Shown one piece after another: positions 56,273-64,000 of a stretch of DNA of 64,000 bases; within the stretch, counting starts at the first letter, position 1; the number at the start of each line of letters is the position of its first letter. The notes beneath the pieces are model-generated. The model ran no database searches and was not told where the DNA came from. It was given only the letters and a program-made list of their open reading frames with translations. The stretch covers positions 6,162,213-6,226,212 of the forward strand of contig CM040093.1 of assembly GCA_022496805.1 (NCBI GenBank), given 5' to 3'. The position numbers and the translations under genes are program-made. This stretch comes from Pohlia nutans. Lineage: Eukaryota > Streptophyta > Bryopsida > Bryales > Mniaceae.

Positions 56273-56677
56273 TTATTTCAGTACTAGAGGAGGGCATTCG
56301 ATAACATGATCGAAAGCTGGCACCGGGTGCGCCAGAAAGGTGGGCGTGGTCTCGCCCGCCATGACCACAAGCTCCACGGCGTCAGTGCTCCATTTCCCGT
56401 CCGCGCTCTGAGCCGCCTCTTCATCTGTTCTCTTGATTTCCACAGCATTATGATTATTCATATTCAATCTTTCCTCGCGAATCCGTTTCCGTCGTAGCAT
56501 CACCACTAGCACCATCATCGCTATCAAAGCCGCGATCCCTGCCACGATCACCACCACTTTCGCCACAATATGTGCACTCGAATACTCTGCCACTGAGTCC
56601 TGGCCTCCGCGCACTGTCCCCGAAGCTGGTGGCCGCGGTGATAATTGTCCCGATCTCGACACCGAATAATCGGCCAT
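56273..56677 (-). CDS. GLUTAMINE DUMPER-like protein
   Basis: One exon, 134 residues from ATG 56677. A Pro/Ser/Gly-rich extracellular N-terminus (1-36) is followed by one membrane helix at about 37-61 (VVVIVAGIAALIAMMVLVVM), a basic RRKR stop, then a cytosolic tail with VVMAG at 104-108 and PTFLAHP after it. A single helix plus a VIMAG-type motif defines the plant GLUTAMINE DUMPER family (about 100-160 residues), whose members change amino-acid export at the plasma membrane, with GDU1 interacting through VIMAG with the LOG2 ubiquitin ligase. Here Val replaces the first Ile. An upstream in-frame GTG/ATG would add 13 hydrophobic residues; I prefer MADYSVS because families start just before the Pro-rich part. 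Confidence 0.8.
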   Translation of the reverse strand: MADYSVSRSGQLSPRPPASGTVRGGQDSVAEYSSAHIVAKVVVIVAGIAALIAMMVLVVMLRRKRIREERLNMNNHNAVEIKRTDEEAAQSADGKWSTDAVELVVMAGETTPTFLAHPVPAFDHVIECPPLVLK

Positions 56678-56719
56678 TGTAGTACTAGTCTTTGTAAACC
56701 AAAAGAAATTAATCATTTT

Positions 56720-57517
56720 AGGGCTAGCGACTGACGTGAAAATATTAAGTACGAAAGCTAGTACGTAACCTTGATCGATCAGACGAAGTCTGAAACACTG
56801 AACCGGCTGATCAACACTCCCCCGACTCTTAGAAGTAACTGTACGCCACTTGATCTATCAACTTGGACGACAGGAGCATAGAAATGTATGGAAGTTATAT
56901 ATCCCTGGTCGTACTTGGTGACTTGTTAATAAAGCGGGTTGCCGTTTGTTTCAAAAAGAAAAGAAAAATGTATGTATACCGGATGAAACTGTGAAGAATA
57001 GGAGAGCCAACTTGACGGAATCTGTGATAATGACGCCGGCATGCAGTACTAAAGAGAAATCCCCGGGTGAAAAATTGACCTCTTCAACGTTGATTTGTCA
57101 GAAATTAAATGAGCACGTTGTGTTCGACGTCCTGTTAGTTCCATCTTGGAGCGCGTGCACTTGCGTCGGTAATGATATGAATATTATATAAGCAAACAGT
57201 AACTTGCCACGTGCATTCTTGAACAAGTCATAGTACCAATGTGCAGATTCATTCTCTTTGTGCACAGTTTACCGATTGCTAATTCAATCGTTATCGGCAG
57301 GCAGTGTAACTGATTGGCTCTATATCAAATTATCAATTGTCTGCAAATAAGTTGTGAGTAGGCGAGCTGCGAAGCATGACGCATGTGTCTTTCATGAACA
57401 TGACCGATGCGCCACAAATTCCTCACCTTTTCTTTTTTATTGAATTTCCCCTCGGATTGCCTGTGGCCTTCAATGCATGCTCACTCAGATTCATGTGACA
57501 ACTTGGTAGATTGAATT
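56720..57517. other. Upstream region of the GDU-like gene
   Basis: Probable promoter of the - strand gene. An 81-codon + frame here is unsupported. Confidence 0.4.
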
Positions 57518-57630
57518 TTTTATTTTTTATTTTTTACACAAATACAGAGAACTGTATTGCAAGTGAGGAGAATATACCACCAACCCCTGCCGAAAGCGGC
57601 CTGAGGGGAAGGGGGAGGGAAAATAGTAGA
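57518..57630 (-). repeat. LINE 3'-end fragment
   Basis: On the - strand it reads 'cttgcaatacagttctctgtatttgtgt' followed by an (AAAAAT)n tail, resembling the 3' end of the LINE at 50822 ('cttgcaataaagggcttccc' and tail). Confidence 0.55.
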
Positions 57631-57947
57631 TTGACTTTAATTTGGAGTCTAAACTTAGGCTAAGTTAGGCAAACTTTGGTGGACTTTATATTTTTTTTGA
57701 TATAGTTTGATCAGTTGTTTCAACCGTAATTCTGAGCTGCACAATTGCACACGCATGTGATGAGTTCGTCACTGGGTTTGAGTCGGTTGCCTGGAATTTA
57801 ATAAGTTAGAGAGTAGAGACCTTTTGTAGTTGACTTTAGTTGGGTATTAAGCCCCAAGTCCCTATATATATAAGGTGGATTTTTTTAATGTTTTTATATT
57901 TTGGCACAAATAAGGAGACCCTTTACAGTACTGCAGAAAGAGATATT

Positions 57948-58307
57948 AGAGTTATCCTTAGAGTCACCTTGTGTTTGAATAAGATACCGTGAATTTTGCT
58001 TTAACATACTTTTATTTGTTCACTCCAAATAGTTAGAAGGTATTGAAGAGCTTAGTGGTCTCTCATTATTAGGTGTGTAAGAGCTTGGTGGTCTTCAAAC
58101 TCATGGAAAACTAGTTTAGCCGTCTTTCTTGACGGCTAAACTAGTTTCTCTTGAGTTTAAAAACTACCAAGCTCTTACATACCTAATAATGAGAGCCCAC
58201 CATGCTCTTCCATACCCTTTAACTATTTGGGGTGAACAAGTAAGAGTATGTTAAAGCAAAATTCACGGTATCTAATTCAAACGCAAGGTGACTTTAAGGA
58301 TAACTCT
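57948..58307. mobile_element. Foldback MITE with ATT duplication (360 bp)
   Basis: Ends AGAGTTATCCTTA and TAAGGATAACTCT, with direct repeat ATT at 57945-57947 and 58308-58310. Nearly the whole element is self-complementary around GCCGTC-TTTCTT-GACGGC at about 58120. Close relative of 26194-26550. Confidence 0.8.
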
Positions 58308-58677
58308 ATTAAACCCCAAGTCCCTGAAATTTTCATGTTTCATGGTTGTTTCCATGGTTGTTTCCATTTTCATGTTTCCATGTTCCACCCGTCCCACTAT
58401 TTTGAGTGGGGACAAGCCACTTCCATGCAATGAAGCAAATCCCCAATCCATCAAATTATTAAAGTAACAGTATACGTTTAAACGACCACAATAAGCTTGT
58501 TGTCTATTTCAGTGAGGACTCTTACAGGAGTAGAAATGACGATCTTTGGGCACTAATGAACTGTGTCATAGTGTGATGCCAAAGGCCTATATTGGCACTA
58601 GCTCAATGCCAATATGGATTTTGGGCACCATACTTCGACACTATTCTTTAGCACCCAAAAGATCGACTTTTTTAATA

Positions 58678-59391
58678 CTCCCTATGTCCCATATTAAGCT
58701 TCCTGATTCCCTTCTGAATTTGTCCTATACTACTCCTACTAGCTTAGGGTCCACACCATTGTGCTCAAAGTCCACAACATTAGACTGCAAATATTAGAGT
58801 TAACCCCTAAGCTCCCAAGAGACCATTTTTTGTCACTGCCCGATTTTAACGTGCTGTCTGGATCAAAAAATAATTTTTTTTTTAAATAAAAAATAACTTA
58901 AAGCAATACATCAAGTCTATTTTTCAACGCAATTTGAATTATGTCAATCTGAGTTAAACTCCACCGGGGAGAATTTTTCAAAGTGAATCACCTCAACATC
59001 GTCTTAGTGTTATAAATTTTGCTATTTGGAGAAAGTGATGGTATTCCGTCCATTATTTTTAATGCTTTTTTGAAGTTTACAATAGATAAACCAATTTTAA
59101 CCAATCAAGCTAAATTTTAAACTCTAAAAGTGAAAATTATAATTTATACAAATTTTCAAGCGTTAATGCTTTTAAATTCATTAAAAAAATATCTAAAGTC
59201 TTTTTTAGAAGTTTGACTTTATAGATAATTTGTAGAGATGATGCCCTACATTTTCTATTAAACCAAACTTTATCAAACATATAGAAGGCATATATTATAA
59301 CACATCTATGTTTTGTTCAATACCCCTCGAACTTTTAAAAGTTAATGTTTCTATTTTGAGAGTTGAGGAAGCTTATTATGATACATAAGAC
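58678..59391. mobile_element. Stowaway-like MITE interrupted by a TTAA element
   Basis: The left end TA-CTCCCTATGTCCCATATTAAGC is clear. The right end TTATGATACATAAGACTA is decayed. The stretch 'ttttgagagttgaggaagcttattatg' matches 49551-50036. Confidence 0.55.
58800..59345. mobile_element. TTAA element inside a Stowaway MITE (about 546 bp)
   Basis: The left end is TTAA-CCCCTAAGCTCCC. The right end is strongly decayed before the TTAA at 59342-59345. The relative at 49551-50036 has one TTAA at 49979-49982 followed by the same flank ('tctaaattgagagttgagg'). Confidence 0.55.
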
Positions 59392-59461
59392 TACTGTTAA
59401 ATGAAACACAACAACAATCACATGCTTGCATCAACAAACACGAGCAAAATTAAAGTAGGAT

Positions 59462-59843
59462 GTCCTAAAACCACCACCTCCCCCAATTATGACATGTAGA
59501 CCTTTCTTGGGGTCACCACAGTTGAGACTCAAAACCACCAATTTCACTATTCAAGTAGACCAATGGCACGCCAAGCATAGCGAAGAAATAGTTGGTGGTT
59601 TTGGGTATCATTATGAATGAAAGTTAGTACCACATGGTGTGGACATGGGAAAACCTAGAGGTTTGATTTGGATCATAGGTTACTTTCCACTTTGGAATTT
59701 TGTATAAAATTGACAAATGCGAATTAGATGATGCAAATGTTTGCAATCCTCATCAAAACCTATTTCGAGTGCGGTCATATTTTTTTTTTGAATTTAGCAC
59801 TGCCAAAAATAGGCCAGATTGCTTAAGTTGGTGGTTTTAGGAC
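59462..59843. mobile_element. TIR element with GTCCTAAAACCACCA ends (382 bp)
   Basis: The ends GTCCTAAAACCACCA and TGGTGGTTTTAGGAC are exact inverted repeats. A related fragment lies at 35410-35600. No clear target duplication, so the class is open. Confidence 0.6.
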
Positions 59844-60103
59844 AACCAACCTTATATGACTACCTTTGACACATTTGAGGGTTGATGAATTTGTAATTTT
59901 TAAATTATTTTAATTACTTTGTGGACATGATCCCAGGTTTAGCGTAAGTTATAGCAGTACACCTACAAATCTGCAATGAATACTGTGTCGGTTAATTACT
60001 GTGTACATGTAGACCTTTGGACGGCAAAACTGTGCAGTGAAGAGGATTTGGTCAAAACCACGCAGCCATATTGGTTGCACATGGGAATTGTCAACCGTGT
60101 AGG

Positions 60104-60241
60104 CACTACTCTAGTAGAAACACCGCCTACGTGGATTAGAGAAGCCCGCCCAAAAACACTCATAATTATTGGTTAGTTATTCATGTGGGGTCTTCTTGTG
60201 AGTCTTTTTGCTAATTTATTCAGGCGATGTTTCTACTAGTG
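60104..60241. mobile_element. Small CACTA-type MITE (138 bp)
   Basis: The left end CACTACTCTAGTAGAAACACCGCC pairs with the inverse of GGCGATGTTTCTACTAGTG on the right, allowing a few extra bases on the left. Direct repeat AGG at 60101-60103 and 60242-60244. Confidence 0.65.
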
Positions 60242-60244
60242 AGG

Positions 60245-61371
60245 TGTATTGTACTTGAAGGTTTAATTCTACATATTAGTGTTGAAATAATTTCTTTTTG
60301 AGTAGAAAGAACATTCCACAAAAAAATTAAACTAAAATTTCAATATTTGCATACAACAAGCTCAGTTGGGACTTTGGTTACTTAAAGCCACTCCCATGGG
60401 AGACTCGGCCCCGCTCTTGTAGAAAATAAACAACCGGATGGATCAGTGTTCAACCTCCTCTCATTCTCCTTTAATAAAGGTGAGAGCGGGTTTGTAAAAC
60501 ACATCAGCCTTGGTTTGAGTAAGTGCCAAGCCCGTTCAATTGCACTAGCACCCGTCTTCTAATGCAAAGCAAGTACTAAAATTAGTTTATTCTCCCTGTA
60601 GAGAGTGGGCGCGAGTCTCTCATAGGGATCCTCCCTTAAAAGTGACATTTCACATACCATACTAAGAAAAACAATTGTCGACAATTTCCACAAAATTTTA
60701 ATGTTTTTTTTTTTGAGTTCAGAAATGCTCAAAAATACTTAATTTTTGTTTGACCTTTGCATAAGGAATGTATAAAATTATTTACATTTACGTACTTTGG
60801 CAGCGCATTAGAGATTATGAGTTTGCACGTTCGTTAATCATGTCTTTGAGACATAGGTAAACAAACTACCTCCAACAAACTCTTCATTCACGATGGTATT
60901 TTTTTAATATATTTAAAAAAATAAAAATAATGCAGGTTGAAGTTTGTATCCAGATTTTTCCTCATCATACATGTTGCTGGTTCCTTGCGTCGTTGAGGCC
61001 AGGCTGTCGGTATTAGATTTCCATATGTGACATTGTGACAACACGTGTACTTTCCTTTCTTGCACTTTAATTTGTGACAACCTGTATTATTAAATGAGCA
61101 GTCTCATGATATGTGTCATGAATTCATCCAAAGTGATGATCACATTCTTCCAACAAGATGAACGTCCTATGCTTCACAATTTCATGCCTTCCGGTAATGC
61201 AAAGTGGGGAAAAATCAATCCAAGTATGGTACTATTGCATTGCAATTGATGGGTTTGTTTTATAAAATAAACAAAAATAAAATAAAACAACACATGTGTA
61301 ATTCCAAATTGTGATTTCAAGGCATCATTGTTGTATTTTGGTTGGTGGGTCATATAAGTCATTTTGCATAG
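60245..61371. other. Gene-free spacer
   Basis: No coding exon or structured element recognised. Confidence 0.45.
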
Positions 61372-61580
61372 TAGAGTTATCTGTAAAGTCGAGCAAAAAA
61401 ATTCCACGAGAAGAAAAACAAGGCATAACTTGTATTTTAACTTGAAGGCGGTGAAAACAAGTTTTGAGTTCATTTTTTTGACCAATCAAAATGCACTACG
61501 TTGTTAGGGAGATTCAAACCTTCCACATTCTTGAAGCTAGAGAAGCTCCCCCAATGCACACTCAAGTTCCCACCACGGAA
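61372..61580. repeat. Dispersed repeat related to the intron insertion in RPL15 copy 2
   Basis: It begins AGAGTTATCTGTAAAG and matches 28006-28250 ('gtcgagcaaaaaaattccac', 'agaagaaa.ac.agg'). The right end was not found. Confidence 0.5.
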
Positions 61581-61721
61581 CCTTCTATTATTTCCTTTGC
61601 CTAAACAACAATTACATCACTTTTGGTTTTTTTGGATCCCAAATTAAATGAAAGAAATCTTTAAATGTTTGGAGTTAAAAAATGAGCCCATGCTCTTCAA
61701 AATCCTCTCTAGATATACTAC

Positions 61722-61774
61722 AGTTGGTATATATATATATATAAATATATATATATAAATAAATAAATATATAT

Positions 61775-61807
<33 letters not shown>

Positions 61808-61820
61808 AATACACATATAT
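61722..61820. repeat. TA/TAAATA microsatellite
   Basis: About 100 bases of (TA)n interrupted by TATATAAATA and TAAATAAATA. Confidence 0.95.
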
Positions 61821-62471
61821 AAGGGCATTGTTAAGCAAAAGATGGAGTATTTAGCTACATTTGCAGCAATCTGCAGATTTGTGGAAAAAAGACCGTCAAG
61901 TTATGAAATGCAAGACTTGCTTTTATGACTCCAGCCCAAGGTATGCGGAAATTTAACTCTAGGTTGCAACTTAGAGAAAGGTTTTTTATTCTCAAAGCTA
62001 GCAATCTAGACATCATTCAGAAACTTCACCTAGCTACACCATATAGAGGACCTAGGAGATTATGTATCTTTTAGAGGTGGCCCGGAGATTTTGGCCCCAC
62101 GGCTCTTCACACTAGGGCAGGATTTGGATTCAACCTATCCAAAAACATGAAATTCCCAACGTGGATGACAATTTGTGAACCGTCCAACTGGTTTATGACC
62201 CACAGTAAACAATTACCATGGTATTGGGTAATTTTTCCATATTCCTAATCTTTATTCGTGGTGTTTCATCAAATTGGAATTATTGAGGTATTTGTGTAGA
62301 ATATTTTGTAGCCATGGTTATGCTTTGCTATGAGATGAATTCCATGCATGAATGTTGTAAGTTAGTGGGTTCTTTATGATTAAACTTGGATTTTTGGCAT
62401 CACATTGGAGTGATTGGGTTTTTAGAGAAGGGTAGGTTAGAACTAGAATTAACTAGGAGTGGAGTAAGAGT
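61821..62471. other. Gene-free spacer
   Basis: No gene or repeat recognised. Confidence 0.45.
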
Positions 62472-63374
62472 CACTACAACAAAGTGGCCTTTTTGTGACT
62501 AGCGTTTATGACTACACAGAGTCATAAAATTGGAAAATGTGACTGCAGTGGGATTTCTGAATGTGACGCGCGGGATGACAGGACCTAGTCATTACCGACG
62601 AGTCGCTTCAGACATCCAGTCATAAAAATAAATACTCTCCCCAGCGTATACAGAGGCGGAATCTAAGTGCCACGTCAGCATTGGACGGATAGGGTTGACC
62701 GGCCTTGGGGTACACAACTTTCATTGACCTGCCCGGGCAGAAGAGGGAAAAAACCGACGTGGCATATATCTGTGTAGTCATATTTTAGGCTGACGTGGAA
62801 TGTCACTCTTTTGAGTTATATTTCTGCTGACGTGGCGACCTCCACGTGTAATATGACTGTCAGTCATATTTTTAGCTGACGTGTAATGTGACTCTATTTA
62901 GTCATTTTTATCTGACGTGGTTCCTCCACGTGGAATGTGACTGTCAGTCATATTTGTTGTTGACGTGGAATGTGACTCTGTTGAGTTATATTCTGGTGAC
63001 GTGGCAATGCACGTGGACTGTGACCACGAGTTTTATTTTGTGCTGACGTGGAATACGACTCGGTCTAGTCATATTTTTGGCAAACGTGGCAAGGCAATTG
63101 GAATGTGACGACGGCGTCTGTGACTGGATCCAGTCATGTGTTCATGACTGCCAGTCATCTTTTTGCTACAATGCAAACCGAATATGACTAGCAGTAGTGA
63201 CAAAACTGGCAACACTTCGGTCACTGCATGACTAATACTAGTCTTCTTATTATTGATATACATTGCCGTATATGACTACATAGTCACATACGGGTGACTG
63301 AGAGTCATGTTTCTGGTTGTTTTGTGTGATGCGTGTGTCGGTATGGCATTGGGTTTGCTTTATTGTTAGTAGTG
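62472..63374. mobile_element. Probable CACTA-type element with a TGACGTGG array
   Basis: The left end CACTACAACAAAGTGGCC has the CACTA form and resembles the (inverted) right end of the element at 53573-54008. TTGTTAGTAGTG at about 63363-63374 is the best right-end candidate, but flanking triplets (AGT and ATT) do not match, so the right border is uncertain. Between them, 'ctagtca' and 'agtcatat' words recur in both orientations, as in subterminal transposase-binding repeats. Confidence 0.45.
62791..63115. repeat. About 84-bp tandem repeat with ACGT cores
   Basis: Four units start at TGACGTGGAA or TGACGTGTAA at 62791, 62877, 62961 and 63044 (spacing 86, 84, 83). Each holds 'gacgtggaatgtgactc', 'gagttatatt', a second 'tgacgtgg', 'ccacgtg' and 'gactgtcagtcata'. 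The ACGT words equal bZIP/G-box-type sites. Confidence 0.85.
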
Positions 63375-63638
63375 ATTTGCGATTACGACAAGGAAGTCAC
63401 GGCAAGGGAGAATGACTCAATTAGAAGTTCGCTACGCAAGTACAAAAGGAGGCAATGAAAGAGAAACAAAAGATACTGCCGATAAATGAAATTTAGTTTG
63501 GTTTTAAATGAAACTGAGTATCCCAAAGGATAGCCCATCATTCACATAAAGTCCTAGACAATGGCGCTATCTAGCGTTAGCAGCTTCTACTCCTCAATAC
63601 ATAAAGAAGCTGATGGCCAGGATCTTACGATGTGCAAT

Positions 63639-63878
63639 TCACGCTGCCTTCACTGCTTCCAGTGGCCACTTGGTCATAGAGTTCAGTGCGTCTCCTAAAC
63701 GGGCCATTGGAGGCTCATTGTCGTTGTTTGCCTCATACAGCCAGACTCCCTCCGATCCCGGAACGATGGAAGAAATTGCCACAGAAACATTGCCCTCCTC
63801 AATAATCCGCCCATGCAGTGTACCTCCTGCAAGGCTGACAATCACACCGTGACCTACCGCTGTCCCCGTCGCCTTCAT
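63639..63878 (-). CDS. Short unrecognised reading frame, possibly an exon
   Basis: A 79-codon - strand frame starts MKATGTAVGHGVIVSLAGG and has balanced composition unlike the surrounding AT-rich DNA. It includes GRIIEEGNVSVAISSIVPG and ends LEAVKAA. It could be the last exon of a gene that begins beyond the window, since an in-frame stop lies only about eight codons upstream of the ATG. I do not recognise the family. Confidence 0.35.
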   Translation of the reverse strand: MKATGTAVGHGVIVSLAGGTLHGRIIEEGNVSVAISSIVPGSEGVWLYEANNDNEPPMARLGDALNSMTKWPLEAVKAA

Positions 63879-64000
63879 CTCTTCGTGAGAGAGTTGTACT
63901 CAAGGGGTCTAACTTAGTTGTCCAAACAAATAATTCTTTTCGCTTCCTTGAAAACATACCAGCATTGATAAACTATTGACGATCAATCTGTAAAATTTAT

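Overview
The window reads as nuclear DNA of a land plant. Its protein genes have short GT-AG introns and belong to plant families: ribosomal protein L15, an F-box/phloem-protein-2 lectin-like protein, a purple acid phosphatase, a plastid-type cupin, a GLUTAMINE DUMPER-like membrane protein and a SAP-domain protein. Spacer DNA is AT-rich and full of short inverted-repeat transposons. The species cannot be named. The unusual transposon mix (TTAA-flanked piggyBac-like elements, a DD34E Tc1 element) would fit a non-seed plant, but this is a guess.

Layout. 1-9120: no host gene; a CACTA-type MITE, six TTAA elements, a 2.5-kb Tc1 element with about 550-bp inverted repeats, and a Stowaway MITE split by two TTAA elements. 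9766-11830: F-box/PP2 gene (+) behind a triplicated leader repeat. 13022-18074: SAP-domain gene (+) in nine exons, four of its introns' worth of extra DNA supplied by TTAA elements. 19120-39815: three 60S ribosomal protein L15 genes, one on - and two on +, inside kilobase-scale duplications; differences between the copies expose many insertions with matching empty sites. 40214-43802: purple acid phosphatase (-), six exons. 47763-48242: cupin (-) between a 5' minisatellite and a tandemly duplicated 3' flank. 50086-50822: LINE remnant. 56273-56677: GLUTAMINE DUMPER-like gene (-). 57518-64000: LINE tail, foldback MITEs and, at 62472-63374, an array of about 84-bp repeats rich in TGACGTGG.

The strongest signal is a population of about 24 short elements that begin TTAACCC(C/T)TAAA and end in the inverted copy TTTA(G/A)GGGTTAA, each bounded by TTAA. 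They fill roughly 9-10 kb. Four comparisons inside the window give occupied and empty sites that differ by the element plus one TTAA, the insertion signature of piggyBac transposons. No piggyBac transposase is visible here. The genes do not form a pathway; they are independent housekeeping or plant-specific genes in a transposon-rich landscape. Exon boundaries were worked out by hand from splice dinucleotides, reading phase and family resemblance, with no transcript support.
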